Assembly (NCBI GenBank): GCA_021776195.1
Contig: JAJFGK010000035.1
Coordinates: 1-64,000 of the forward strand
Length of the DNA stretch: 64,000 bases
Source: Kiloniellaceae bacterium
Lineage (GTDB): Bacteria; Pseudomonadota; Alphaproteobacteria; Kiloniellales; Kiloniellaceae
Direction: 5' to 3'
Position numbers and translations under genes: made by a program. Shown here one piece after another: positions 29,638-38,659 of the stretch. The notes beneath the pieces were generated by a model. It was not told the DNA's origin and did not search any database. It worked only from the letters and a program-made list of their open reading frames with translations. The first letter of the stretch is position 1, and every line of letters begins with the position of its first letter.

Positions 29638-29959
29638 CCGAAACGCCATGCAACGACAGGCCATGCAACGACAGGACCAGGCCATGAGCTGGCGCGAAAC
29701 ATCCGCCGCCGCAGGAGGCTCCCCAGGAGCCCGTGCCGGCATTCCTATTCAAGGGGCGGCGCCGCGCGTCCGCCTCACCGAGATCCGACACCGAGCCCAA
29801 TCGGGACGGTGGCAGGATACCCTGGCCTTTTTCGGGGTGGCGACCGAACGCATTGAGATTGTGACTCCTCAAGATGCGTCCGGCCGCCGGGTATCGCAAT
29901 TTGCGATGCCAATCATGTAGCAACTGCCACAAGTATTGGCAATGTAAGGAAAACGCAAA
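29638..29959. other. Gap between csgG and csgA, no supported gene
   Basis: A 15-base direct duplication (29645-29659 and 29660-29674, GCCATGCAACGACAG) begins just after the csgG stop. A 90-codon plus-strand frame (29648-29920) has low-complexity N-terminal Met/Gln repeats and no known motif, so it is not called. A small hairpin, ATCGCAA/TTGCGAT, lies near 29895-29910. Confidence 0.45.
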
Positions 29960-31177
29960 ATGAAAACGCTCATGACAGCAATTTCTATTATTGCGCTCTC
30001 GGCCACCATGGCCCAGGCGCAAGATCCAACCGGGACGGGACCGGTGTGGGAGGCGTGGAACTCCACCGCGAATATCCACACTCCGCTCGAGCCGTTCGCG
30101 CACAACAACCCCACGAGGGGGGACCCGCTCGATCCGCTCAAGCCGGAAGCGCTTGAAATCGAGATGCGCATGTTCAAGTCCTGCGAAGGTGGAGGCCAAT
30201 GCGCCTATGTCGACCAGGTCGGCGCCAATAACAACATCGATATCGACCAAACCGCCGCTCCCGGCGGCTCGGTGGCTGATGTCATCCAGATTGGCGACGA
30301 CAACGCCGCCAGCGTCTTGCAGCGCTCAGGTGCTGGATCGCACTATGGGGTCATCACCCAGAACGGCGACGATAACGGTGCGGCGATTCGGCAGCACAGC
30401 GATATCGTCACCGGAGCCTCCTACGCCGACATCCAGCAGGGCGGCGACGGCACCAACGGCGGCGGTCTGACCAAGGCAAACCGGAACTGGGCCTCGATCG
30501 ACCAGGGCATCGGCAACAATGGGCAAGATGTCAATAGCTACGGCAACAAGGCGAAGATCCGGCAGGAATTGCGGGACGGTAACAGTGTCGCAGTGGTCGG
30601 TGTGATTGCCGAGGACAACACGGCCGCGATCATTCAGAGGGGTGACAATATGCTCTCCCTGATCGATCAGGACGGCGACCGGAACGTGGCGACGATCTTG
30701 CAGACAGGCATCAACAACGGGGCCAGCAGCGGTGCCCCCGAGGAAAATGAGGCCAGGATCACCCAGATCGGGGGGGACAACCTCGGAGTGACCGAGCAGT
30801 CCGGCCAGGACCAAGACTCGTCCATCGACCAGGTCGGCAGCGACAACATTGCCAGCACCGAGCAGGACGGCATTGAAAATGGCGATGGCAACACGGCGGT
30901 GATCGCTCAGACGGGCAACTCCAACATCTCGACCATCGGGCAATCTGGCGACGGCAACATGGCGTCTTCCCTCCAGGAGGGCAACTTTAACCGCAGCTCG
31001 ATCTGGCAGTCCGGCAACGGCAACATGGCTGCTTCCTTCCAGACAGGCGACAGCAACCGCTCGGCGATCGAGCAGTTTGGTAACCTGAATGCGGCAAGCG
31101 TGGTCCAGAATGGCTTCGACTTCGCCGACGTTCAGCAGAACGGCAACGGCAACGTCGCGGCCGTGGCGCAGAACTAA
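29960..31177 (+). CDS. csgA: Major curlin-like fibre subunit (CsgA-like)
   Basis: A 405-residue secreted protein with a signal peptide (about 1-20). From about residue 75 to the end it carries many imperfect curlin repeats (pattern Q-x-G-x2-N-x5-Q), for example QIGDDNAASVLQ, QTGNSNISTIGQ and QSGNGNMAASFQ. These form stacked beta-strand-loop-strand units of functional amyloid exported by CsgG. It is much longer than E. coli CsgA (about 150 residues). AAGGA precedes the ATG. A cysteine pair (SCEGGGQC) sits near residues 74-80, before the repeat array. Confidence 0.88.
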   Translation: MKTLMTAISIIALSATMAQAQDPTGTGPVWEAWNSTANIHTPLEPFAHNNPTRGDPLDPLKPEALEIEMRMFKSCEGGGQCAYVDQVGANNNIDIDQTAAPGGSVADVIQIGDDNAASVLQRSGAGSHYGVITQNGDDNGAAIRQHSDIVTGASYADIQQGGDGTNGGGLTKANRNWASIDQGIGNNGQDVNSYGNKAKIRQELRDGNSVAVVGVIAEDNTAAIIQRGDNMLSLIDQDGDRNVATILQTGINNGASSGAPEENEARITQIGGDNLGVTEQSGQDQDSSIDQVGSDNIASTEQDGIENGDGNTAVIAQTGNSNISTIGQSGDGNMASSLQEGNFNRSSIWQSGNGNMAASFQTGDSNRSAIEQFGNLNAASVVQNGFDFADVQQNGNGNVAAVAQN

Positions 31178-31234
31178 GAACGTGGCACAGGGCTCGAGTG
31201 GCTTCTTCAGCTTCAGGGCCGCCATGTGACGACT

Positions 31235-31284
31235 GTCGCTCGCCAAGAGCGACACCTGGCCCGGCCCCCATTCGGGGGCCGGGC
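31235..31284 (+). terminator. Two strong hairpins between csgA and csgB
   Basis: A 7-bp stem GTCGCTC/GAGCGAC (31235-31253) is followed by an 11-bp GC stem GCCCGGCCCCC/GGGGGCCGGGC with loop ATTC (31259-31284). No run of T follows, so this is more likely an mRNA-stabilising or attenuating element than an intrinsic terminator. It could lower csgB expression relative to csgA. Confidence 0.5.
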
Positions 31285-31307
31285 TACCAAGGTAATGGAG
31301 AGCTGTG

Positions 31308-32015
31308 ATGACCTGCCTGCAGTCGATACCCGGCCGCCGCCACGTGGCAACCTCGTGCCGCACGCTTTGGCGCTATGCCGTGCTTGCCCTCATGCTGTTG
31401 GCCTTTCCGGCAGTAGGCATCGCCGACGAGGCCGGCACTTCCCTGGCCCACGCAAACCCGACCCACGCAACGTCGGAGGTCTCGCCGGAATCCGCCGACG
31501 CGCCCCTGGCCAACCTTGCCAGCATTCGTCAGATCGGCGATGAGAACTTTGTGAACCTAAAGCAATTCGGTTCCGGCAATTACGGCACTATCACGCAGTT
31601 TGGCGGCGCCAACGCAGCCTGGCTCGGCCAAAAGGCACTGCCGGGCCTGACCGGGACAAACAGTGCGAGTATCCATCAATCGGGCGGCCAAAACTCCGCC
31701 GTGGCCTGGCAGATGCTGGACCGTGGCCGGAGCGGTCTGTTCGGTTCCGACAACCGCCTGCGGATCTTCCAGGACGGCAACGGCAACCACGCGCGATCCA
31801 ATCAAACAGGCCGGGGAAATGACGGTGCGATCAAGCAGATCGGCAACCGCAACTCGGCAACCCTTGGGCAGTTCGGCGCGCACCACGAGGCGTCCATCGT
31901 GCAGGAGGGTAACGACCTGAGTGCCGTGAGTATCCAGTTCGGCGTGGGATCGCTTCCGGTCACGATCCATCAGTCCGGGTCCGGCGCGCCGAGCGTGGTG
32001 GTCACCAAGCATTGA
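31308..32015 (+). CDS. csgB: Second curlin-repeat protein (CsgB-like nucleator)
   Basis: A 235-residue exported protein with a hydrophobic signal segment (about 25-43). Curlin-type repeats run through the C-terminal two-thirds (QIGDENFVNLKQF, QIGNRNSATLGQF, QEGNDLSAVSIQF). Short length and fewer repeats than the major subunit fit a CsgB-like minor subunit, which would nucleate or anchor fibres. I chose ATG 31308, 7 bases after GGAG, over a GTG three bases earlier. CsgB assignment is by size and position, not by direct evidence. Confidence 0.72.
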   Translation: MTCLQSIPGRRHVATSCRTLWRYAVLALMLLAFPAVGIADEAGTSLAHANPTHATSEVSPESADAPLANLASIRQIGDENFVNLKQFGSGNYGTITQFGGANAAWLGQKALPGLTGTNSASIHQSGGQNSAVAWQMLDRGRSGLFGSDNRLRIFQDGNGNHARSNQTGRGNDGAIKQIGNRNSATLGQFGAHHEASIVQEGNDLSAVSIQFGVGSLPVTIHQSGSGAPSVVVTKH

Positions 32016-32056
32016 GCAGTGAACTATTTCAGTTCCACCACACTAGGGACGTGCCC

Positions 32057-32566
32057 ATGCACCGCGGGATCATCTGCTCTGGTTTGGCTTTCGCTCTCGT
32101 CGCGGCGCTAACCCCGGCGGTGATGGCCCCGACGGCGATGGCCCAGGGCGACGCGACCGAGGGCTCGCTCACCGTTCCCGAGCAGATCGGCGTGCCGAAG
32201 CACAGCAATATCCAGTCGCAGATCGGCCAGCCGACGGACAGCAATACCCAGTTGCAGATCGGCGTGCCGACGGACGACAAGACCCAGTTGCAAATCGAGC
32301 CGGTGCCGGCCCAGGGCGCGCCCCAGGGCAAGACCCGGGTCGAACAGCCGGAGGGGCAGGATCTCTGCGACCCGTCGGTGGCGGAGGCCGTCCGCCGCGC
32401 GGCCGGTGTCGATTGCGAACGTCAAATTTCGACCAGCGAGGGGAAGGCCCGGCCGACAATCGCGGAGGATCCGCTTTTGAGCCCGCGGGACGAGACGCTG
32501 AAGGGTGACTTCGACGACCTCAATCTCGGCGACGACGTGCCCGCGACGGTTATTCTGCAGCAGTAG
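32057..32566 (+). CDS. Exported protein with 12-residue QIG repeats, unknown curli partner
   Basis: A 169-residue protein with a signal peptide (about 1-30, cleavage after TAMAQ). Residues about 45-80 hold three to four 12-residue repeats of the form QIGxPxDSNxQx (QIGVPKHSNIQS, QIGQPTDSNTQL, QIGVPTDDKTQL). These resemble shortened curlin units with prolines. The C-terminal part includes a cysteine pair (DLCDPSVAEAVRRAAGVDC) that may form a disulfide. It lies inside the csg cluster, between the second curlin gene and csgH, and has an AGGGA site. I recognise no family. Confidence 0.7.
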   Translation: MHRGIICSGLAFALVAALTPAVMAPTAMAQGDATEGSLTVPEQIGVPKHSNIQSQIGQPTDSNTQLQIGVPTDDKTQLQIEPVPAQGAPQGKTRVEQPEGQDLCDPSVAEAVRRAAGVDCERQISTSEGKARPTIAEDPLLSPRDETLKGDFDDLNLGDDVPATVILQQ

Positions 32567-32579
32567 CGAGGAGGGCATC

Positions 32580-32972
32580 ATGGTGTTTGGATTTGGTACC
32601 GTCGTGCCGGCCCTGATCGCCGCCATGCTGATCGGCGCGCCGGTCAAGGCACAAGGCGACGACGGTCTCAAGGCATGGTTCGAGCGGGTCGTGCAGGGCG
32701 AGATGGTGAGCTTCGAGGGCTATGTCTCCGCGCCCGACCCGATGTTGGTGAACTACCGCCTGACGATCCTTCGGATCGGCAGTGGCGGCCAGTCAAAGAC
32801 ATCCCAGGGCGGCCGGGTCGAGATCAGCGCCGCGAACGAGCCGACACGCTTGAGCACGACCGCGATCAATCTCGGGCCCGACGATTTCTACGAGGTGGAA
32901 CTGGTTGCGACAGGCACGAACGGCGAGGAAGTCCGGGTTGAGTTCAGCAGGCGCCCGGAAGACGCCCAGTAG
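32580..32972 (+). CDS. csgH: CsgH-like curli chaperone/inhibitor
   Basis: A 130-residue periplasmic protein with a signal peptide (about 1-24). The mature part has an immunoglobulin-like beta-sandwich pattern with YRLTILRIGSGGQSKTSQGG, ending in VRVEFSRR. This matches CsgH, the alphaproteobacterial counterpart of CsgC, which blocks premature amyloid formation in the periplasm. The start follows GAGGAGGG. Last gene of the cluster; convergent with the carnitine dehydrogenase-like gene. Confidence 0.85.
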   Translation: MVFGFGTVVPALIAAMLIGAPVKAQGDDGLKAWFERVVQGEMVSFEGYVSAPDPMLVNYRLTILRIGSGGQSKTSQGGRVEISAANEPTRLSTTAINLGPDDFYEVELVATGTNGEEVRVEFSRRPEDAQ

Positions 32973-33011
32973 CGCGCGGCCCCGGGCGTCGTCCCAAAAC
33001 CGGATCCCTAA

Positions 33012-33962
33012 CTAACCCAGCCCCGCCGCCTTCAGCGCCTTGGCGATGGCGATGAGTCCGCGGTCGCGTTCTTCCGACAGCTCGGCAAAGCCGCGACCCT
33101 GGGCCAGGGTTTCGCAGCTCTCCACCATGGTGTCGCGCAGCTCGGGGGTCAGCTCCGGGGCGACCAGCCGGGTCCAGGGCAGCTTCAGGGTCGGGCCGAA
33201 CTGGTCCAGGTTATAGGCCATGCCGCCCTCGCCGCCGCCCACGTGAAAGGTCATGCAGGGGCCCATGAAGGCCCAGCGCGGGCCGGGGCCGTTCACCACC
33301 GCCTCGTCGATCTGTTCCACCGTCGCCTCGCCGTTGGCCACCATGTGCAGCGCCTCGCGCCAAATCGCCTCCTGTAGGCGGGTGGCGATAAAACCGGGGA
33401 CTTCCTTCGTCAGCACCAGGGGCGCCTTGCCGGCCTCGCGATAGAAGGCGGCGGCCCATTCCACCGCGGCCGGGTCGCTCTTGGTGCCGCCGACCAGCTC
33501 GACCAGGGGCAACAGGTAGGGCGGGTTGAAGGGGTGGCCGGTGACGGTGCGCTCCGGGGTCGAACAGCGCGCCTGGATGTCGCTGATCGACAGACCCGAG
33601 GTGCTGGAGGCGATCACCACCTCGGGCGGCACCAGGTCGCCAAGCTTTTCGTAGAGCGCCTGCTTGATGGCGATGTTCTCGGGCACCGATTCCTGGACAA
33701 AGTCGGCGGCGGCCACCGCCGCTTCGAGATCGGTCGTGACGGTCAGATTGTCCCGCGAGGCTCCCTCGGGCAGGCCGACCTCGGCCATGCAGCGCCAGGC
33801 GACGTCGATGATGGATTGCAGCGCGGGCGCCTCGCCGGCGTCATGAATATAGGCGGTGACCTCATAACCCCGGGCCAGAAAGCCGGCGGCCCAGCCGCCG
33901 CCGATGGGGCCGGCGCCGATCGAGGTCACCTTACGGACATCTTGCGGGGACTTGCGGGCCAT
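33012..33962 (-). CDS. lcdH: L-carnitine 3-dehydrogenase-like 3-hydroxyacyl-CoA dehydrogenase family protein
   Basis: A 316-residue NAD-dependent enzyme. The N-terminal Rossmann motif is SIGAGPIGGGWAAGFLARGY, and VQESVPENIAIKQALYEKL and GHPFNPPYLLPLVELVGG carry the catalytic residues. The pattern from TLADFVQES to FNPPYLLPLVELVGG is close to characterised carnitine dehydrogenases, which oxidise carnitine to 3-dehydrocarnitine. The start at 33962 lies 5 bp after the stop of the CaiD-like hydratase gene. It could also be a short-chain 3-hydroxyacyl-CoA dehydrogenase; the context supports carnitine metabolism. Confidence 0.78.
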   Translation of the reverse strand: MARKSPQDVRKVTSIGAGPIGGGWAAGFLARGYEVTAYIHDAGEAPALQSIIDVAWRCMAEVGLPEGASRDNLTVTTDLEAAVAAADFVQESVPENIAIKQALYEKLGDLVPPEVVIASSTSGLSISDIQARCSTPERTVTGHPFNPPYLLPLVELVGGTKSDPAAVEWAAAFYREAGKAPLVLTKEVPGFIATRLQEAIWREALHMVANGEATVEQIDEAVVNGPGPRWAFMGPCMTFHVGGGEGGMAYNLDQFGPTLKLPWTRLVAPELTPELRDTMVESCETLAQGRGFAELSEERDRGLIAIAKALKAAGLG

Positions 33963-33967
33963 GGCTC

Positions 33968-34780
33968 TCAGCGTCCCTTGAAGTCGGGCTTGCGCCGCTC
34001 GACGAAGGCGCGGATGCCCTCCTGGGCGTCCTCGGATTTCAGCATCCGGCGATAGATCGGCAGGTCGCCGGTGCGCATGACATGAAAAGACCCCTCCAGG
34101 CTCTCGGCCTCGATGGTGCGCAGCACCTCCTTTACCGTCTGCAAGGCCAGCGGCGCCGATTCGGCCAGCTGCTCGGCCCACGCGCGGGCCTTGGCCAGGA
34201 CCTGATCGGCCGGCAGGACCAGGTTGACCAGGCCGTAGTGGGCGGCCTCGCTGGCCGCCATGCGGCGGCCCAGCAGCAGCATCTCCATGGCGATATTGTA
34301 GGGCAGCCGCCGCGGCAGGCGCTGCAATGCCCCGGCATCGGGGACGATACCCAGCGGCATCTCCGGCAGCGCGAATTCCACATGCTCGGCGGCGATGATC
34401 AGGTCGCAGGCCATGGCGATCTCGAAGCCGCCGCCGATGGCCAGCCCGTTCAGCGCGGCGATCACCGGCTTGTTGAGGACCCAGTTCTCGGTTAGCCCGG
34501 CGAAGCCGCCGGAGGCGGCCTCCTCGCCCTCCCACCAGTTGTCGAGCGGGGTCTCGCCGCTGTTGACCGCCTTGAGATCCCAGCCGGCGGAAAAGATCCG
34601 CTCGCCGGCCGCGGTCAGGATCCCGACCCGCAGCTCGGGATCCTCGTGCAGGGTCTTGAAGGCCGCGCCCAGCGCCAGGCTGGTGGCCGTGTCGATCGCA
34701 TTCACCTTGGGCCGATCCAGGGTGATCTCCAGCACCGCGCCGCGCCGCTCGACCTTGACCGCTTCTTCGCCGTCGCTCAT
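33968..34780 (-). CDS. caiD: CaiD-like crotonobetainyl-CoA hydratase (enoyl-CoA hydratase family)
   Basis: A 270-residue crotonase. The oxyanion-hole segments are FSAGWDLKAVNSGE and NGLAIGGGFEIAMACDLI, with catalytic Glu in FALPEMPLGIVPDAG. The segments ITLDRPKVNAIDTATS, AGLTENWVLNKPVIAALNG and the ending SEDAQEGIRAFVERRKPDFK line up well with E. coli CaiD. It would hydrate crotonobetainyl-CoA to carnitinyl-CoA. GGGAGGAC precedes the ATG. Forms an operon with the carnitine dehydrogenase-like gene; divergent from the acyl-CoA dehydrogenase 160 bp away. Confidence 0.82.
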   Translation of the reverse strand: MSDGEEAVKVERRGAVLEITLDRPKVNAIDTATSLALGAAFKTLHEDPELRVGILTAAGERIFSAGWDLKAVNSGETPLDNWWEGEEAASGGFAGLTENWVLNKPVIAALNGLAIGGGFEIAMACDLIIAAEHVEFALPEMPLGIVPDAGALQRLPRRLPYNIAMEMLLLGRRMAASEAAHYGLVNLVLPADQVLAKARAWAEQLAESAPLALQTVKEVLRTIEAESLEGSFHVMRTGDLPIYRRMLKSEDAQEGIRAFVERRKPDFKGR

Positions 34781-34940
34781 GGCTCTTGTCCTCCCTCGCC
34801 AGAATCGGGCCCCAGAAGATCGCCGCGCCGCCCGCCTGTCAAACCGAGAATGCGGGGGCCGCCCGGGACGGTCTTTTCTTGCCCGGCCGCTTGTTGCCTG
34901 GATAGAGTACGCGCCGCAGCGACGCGACCCAGGGGGCGAG

Positions 34941-36101
34941 ATGGACATCGAGTTGACCGACGAACAGCGCATGCTGGTCCAATCCCTCCGGGCCTTTGTC
35001 GCCGAGGAGATCGCGCCGCACGAGATGGCGGCGGATCGCGCGGGCGTGGTGGCGCCGGCGGTGGCCGAGCGCATCACGGCCCGGGCCCTGCAGATGGGTT
35101 TCTTCGCCGCCAATCTGCCCGAGTCGGTTGGCGGCGGTGGGCTCGACTATCGGACCTTGGCGCTCTTCGAACGCGAGCTGGGCAAGACCTCCTATGCCTT
35201 GCACGGCCTGATCGGCCGGCCGACCGAACTGCTCATGGCCTGCGCCGGCGACCAGGTGGCGCGCTATCTGGAGCCTTGCGTCAGGGCCCAGCGCTTCGAA
35301 TGCTTCGCCCTGACCGAACCGGGCGCCGGCTCCGACATCATGGCCATGCAGACCAACGCCAAACCGGACGGCGACGACTGGATTCTGAATGGCGCCAAGC
35401 ATTTTATCTCCAGCGCCGCCAAGCCCGACTTCGCCATCGTCTTCGCGGCGACCGGCGTGGACGAAACGGCCAAGGGGCCGCGCAAACGGGTGACGGCCTT
35501 TCTGATCGACGAGAGCACCCCCGGTTTCGCCATGCACCGCGGCACGCTCTCCGCCGCCCAGCGCGCCTACCCGCACTATCACCTGACCTTCGACGACTGC
35601 CGTCTGCCCAAGGAGCAGATTCTGGGCGAGGAGGGCGGCGGCTTCGACCTGGCCAACAAATGGCTTTTCATGGGTCGGGTCTGGGTCGGCGCCGCCGCCT
35701 GCGGCCGGGCCGAGCGCCTGTTGGAGCTGGCGACCGACTGGGCCGCCAACCGCCAGCAGTTCGGCCGGCCGATCGGCCAGTTCCAGGGCACCTCCTTCAA
35801 GCTCGCCGACATGGCGACCGAGCTGCGCGCCGCCGATCTTCTGGTCGGCCACGCCGCGACCAAGGCCGACCGGGGGATCATGACCACCGAGGATGCGGCC
35901 ATGGCCAAGCTCTATGCCTCGGAGATGGTCGGCCGGGTCGCCGATCACACGGTGCAGATCTTCGGCGGCATGGGCCTGATGGAGGATCTGCCGGTCGAGC
36001 GCCTGTGGCGCGACTCGCGGCTCGACCGCATCTGGGACGGCACTTCGGAGATTCAGCGCCACATCATCGCGCGCTCTCTGCTGCGCCCGCACGGGGCCTG
36101 A
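34941..36101 (+). CDS. Acyl-CoA dehydrogenase (CaiA-like)
   Basis: A 386-residue FAD enzyme of the usual length. FALTEPGAGSDIMAMQT, HFISSAAKPDFAIVF and the C-terminal GGMGLMEDLPVERLWRDSRL are typical. The DGTSEIQRHIIARSLL helix carries the family's adenine-binding residues. In E. coli, CaiA reduces crotonobetainyl-CoA; here the substrate may be a related betainyl-CoA. A GGGGGCGAG site precedes the ATG at 34941. The ligase gene follows 24 bp later and is likely cotranscribed. Confidence 0.85.
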   Translation: MDIELTDEQRMLVQSLRAFVAEEIAPHEMAADRAGVVAPAVAERITARALQMGFFAANLPESVGGGGLDYRTLALFERELGKTSYALHGLIGRPTELLMACAGDQVARYLEPCVRAQRFECFALTEPGAGSDIMAMQTNAKPDGDDWILNGAKHFISSAAKPDFAIVFAATGVDETAKGPRKRVTAFLIDESTPGFAMHRGTLSAAQRAYPHYHLTFDDCRLPKEQILGEEGGGFDLANKWLFMGRVWVGAAACGRAERLLELATDWAANRQQFGRPIGQFQGTSFKLADMATELRAADLLVGHAATKADRGIMTTEDAAMAKLYASEMVGRVADHTVQIFGGMGLMEDLPVERLWRDSRLDRIWDGTSEIQRHIIARSLLRPHGA

Positions 36102-36125
36102 TTCCGCCATGCGCCTGGTCCTGCC

Positions 36126-38219
36126 ATGACAGCCGCCCGGCGGGCCAATCTGCAACGGCTTCTGGCGCCGCGCCACATCGCCGTGATCGGCGGGGCCGAG
36201 GCTGCCAACGCCGCCAGCCGATCCCGTGCCGAAGGCTTTGCCGGACCGATCTGGGGGGTCAATCCGAGGCGCAGCGAGCTGGGCGGCGCGGCGTGCTTTG
36301 CCCGCGTCGAGGATCTGCCCGAGGCGCCCGACGCGGTCTTCCTCGCGGTGCCCCGGGAACCGGCGGTTGCCGTCGTTCAAAGCCTCGAGGATCTGGGCGC
36401 CGGCGGGGTCGTGGTCTACACCGCCGGCTTTCGCGAACTGGGCAGTGCCGGCGCGGGTCTCGAACAGGCCCTGATCGCGGCCGCCGGCGACATGGCGCTG
36501 GTCGGCCCCAACTGTTTCGGCCTGCTCGACTACCTCCACGGCGCGGTGCTCTGGCCCTACGATCACGGGGGACGGCGGGCCGAACGCGGCGCGGCCATCG
36601 TCTCCCAGAGCGGTATGCTGGCCAGCAACCTCACCATGGCCAGGCGCCACCTGCCCTTTTCCTACGTTATCTCCTCGGGCAACCAGTCGGTGCTCGGCGT
36701 GGAGGACTATCTCGAGGTCTTGATCGACGATCCGGCGGTCACTGGCATCGGACTCTACATCGAAGAACTGCGCGACGTGCCGCGCTTCTCCCGGGCCGCG
36801 CTGCGCGCCCTGGCGGTAGAAAAGCCCATCGTCGCCCTGAAGGCCGGGCGTTCGGAGATCGCCGCCCGGCTCACGGTGACCCACACCGGATCCCTGTCGG
36901 GTAGCGACGAACTCTATCAGGCGCTGTTCGACCGCTTCGGCGTGGTCCGGGTCGAGAGCCCGTCGCAGTTCCTCGAGACCCTCACCCTCCTGACCGTTGC
37001 CGGCGCCCCCAGGGGCCGCCGATTGGCCGCCTTCACCGGCTCCGGCGGCGATGCCGCGATGCTGGCCGACGGCGCGGCGGCGGCCGGGCTGGTGCTGCCG
37101 CAACCTTCCCCGGCAACGGCGGAAATCCTGCGCGGATTGCTGCCCGACATCGCGACAGTGACCAACCCGCTCGACTACACCACCGGACTGTGGGGTTCGG
37201 AAGAACCGCTGCGGGCGGTCATGACCGCGCAGTTTGCCGATGGCTACGATGCGGCGCTGATCGTCCAGGACTACCCACCGAAGGATCTCGCCAGCGACCG
37301 CCACCTCTATCTCGCCGACAGCCGCGCCTTCATGGCGGCGACCCGTGCGGCCGGCATTCCGGCGGCGGTCTGCAGCGCGGTGCCGGAAAACCAGGACGCG
37401 GAGGCCTGCCGCATGTTGGCAGAAGGCGAAGTCGCGCCGCTCCAGGGTCTGGACGGTGCCCTGGCGGCCCTGGGCGCGGCGGCCGCCTATGGCGAGGTGC
37501 TGTCCCGTCAGGCACGGGCAGCGATGGCGCCGCTCGACGCGGTGCCGCTGCCCGAGCCGGTGCTGCTGCGCGACGAATGGCAGGGCAAGCAGGCCCTGGC
37601 GGCGGCCGGCCTGCCGGTGCCCGAGGGCCGCCTGGTCGGCGCCGACGATGTCGTTGTCGCGGCGGCGGCCCTGGGCTTTCCCGTCGCGCTGAAAGCGGTC
37701 GATGCACGCCTGCCGCACAAAACGGAGGCCGGCGCGGTGCGGCTCGGGCTGGAGAGCGAGGCCGAAGTGGCGGCGGCGCTCGCCGCCATGACCGAGGCTG
37801 TTGCGCCGCATCTTGGCAACGAGAAGCCGGGCGCCTTTCTGGTCGAGGTCATGGCCCCGCCGCCGGTCGCCGAGCTGTTGGTCGGGCTGCGCCGCGACGC
37901 GCAGTTCGGCCTGGTCCTGGTGCTGGCCAGCGGCGGGGTCCTGGTCGAGCTTGTGAGCGATGCCACGACCCTGTTGCTGCCGGCCGATGTCTCCGAGATC
38001 GAGGCGGCCCTCGGGCGGCTGAAGGTCGCCAGGCTGCTGGCCGGCTATCGCGGCCGCCCCCCCGGCGACCGCGCGGCGCTGGTCGCCGCCCTGCAGGCGC
38101 TCGCCCGCTTCGCCGGGGCGATGGGCGAGGCCTTTGTCGAGCTGGAGATCAATCCGCTCTTCGTCCTGGAACAGGGCGTGGTCGCCGTCGACGTACTGCT
38201 GCGCCAGGCCGGCGAATAG
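36126..38219 (+). CDS. ADP-forming acyl-CoA synthetase (acetate-CoA ligase family)
   Basis: A 697-residue single-chain NDP-forming CoA ligase. Domains are: CoA-binding Rossmann (about 10-130), succinyl-CoA-ligase-like (about 145-440) with the phospho-His in TVTHTGSLSGSD, and an ATP-grasp domain (about 475-697) with FPVALKAVDARLPHKTEAGA. It would activate a carboxylate with CoA; by context a carnitine-, crotonobetaine- or gamma-butyrobetaine-related acid is possible, replacing CaiC. Unlike CaiC, it belongs to the ADP-forming class. The substrate is inferred only. Confidence 0.82.
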   Translation: MTAARRANLQRLLAPRHIAVIGGAEAANAASRSRAEGFAGPIWGVNPRRSELGGAACFARVEDLPEAPDAVFLAVPREPAVAVVQSLEDLGAGGVVVYTAGFRELGSAGAGLEQALIAAAGDMALVGPNCFGLLDYLHGAVLWPYDHGGRRAERGAAIVSQSGMLASNLTMARRHLPFSYVISSGNQSVLGVEDYLEVLIDDPAVTGIGLYIEELRDVPRFSRAALRALAVEKPIVALKAGRSEIAARLTVTHTGSLSGSDELYQALFDRFGVVRVESPSQFLETLTLLTVAGAPRGRRLAAFTGSGGDAAMLADGAAAAGLVLPQPSPATAEILRGLLPDIATVTNPLDYTTGLWGSEEPLRAVMTAQFADGYDAALIVQDYPPKDLASDRHLYLADSRAFMAATRAAGIPAAVCSAVPENQDAEACRMLAEGEVAPLQGLDGALAALGAAAAYGEVLSRQARAAMAPLDAVPLPEPVLLRDEWQGKQALAAAGLPVPEGRLVGADDVVVAAAALGFPVALKAVDARLPHKTEAGAVRLGLESEAEVAAALAAMTEAVAPHLGNEKPGAFLVEVMAPPPVAELLVGLRRDAQFGLVLVLASGGVLVELVSDATTLLLPADVSEIEAALGRLKVARLLAGYRGRPPGDRAALVAALQALARFAGAMGEAFVELEINPLFVLEQGVVAVDVLLRQAGE

Positions 38220-38422
38220 GCGGCGGGGTCGCCCAGGGCGTCACCCCGGACCGCCCGATAGGGTGGCGCCGGGGTCTCGGGCCGACGGAGTCCTTCTTGG
38301 GAACAGACCGGGATAAGCCCTCGTGGGCTTTCCGGAGTGACGTTTGGGAAAACAAACCCGGGCGCGGTCACTCGCTGTGGCCTTGCGCCCGACGTCATAT
38401 TATTGCGGCATATCATCGCGGC

Positions 38423-38659
38423 CTATTTCATGCTTTTGAGCTTTTTGGCGACCTTGCCCATCATGGTGAGATAGGCGTCCTCCGCCTTCTCCAGCGCCTG
38501 AACTTCGCGCTGCAGCTCCTTGGCGCCCTTGGAGTCCGAGCTGCTGCAAGCGTCGTTGAGCCGTGTTTGGCGCTCCTTGACCTTCTTTTTGAGCTCCGCG
38601 TGGAGCTTGTCGAGATGGGTCTGGGCCTCCTTCATCTTTTTTTCGTCCGATCCTGCCAT
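38423..38659 (-). CDS. Small coiled-coil protein, unknown function
   Basis: A 78-residue Lys/Glu-rich protein, largely helical, with a run of EAQTHLDKLHAELKKKVKE and a Cys (NDACSSSDSKGAK). It has a GAGGAG ribosome site and the same style of N-terminus as the longer protein at 15083-15535. No function can be assigned. Confidence 0.6.
   Translation of the reverse strand: MAGSDEKKMKEAQTHLDKLHAELKKKVKERQTRLNDACSSSDSKGAKELQREVQALEKAEDAYLTMMGKVAKKLKSMK

Noticed and set aside
29648..29920. 90-codon frame between csgG and csgA
   Set aside because: Met/Gln repeats come from a 15-bp duplication; no conserved features.
34839..37811. 990-codon minus-strand frame
   Set aside because: Antisense to the acyl-CoA dehydrogenase and ligase genes; no motif.
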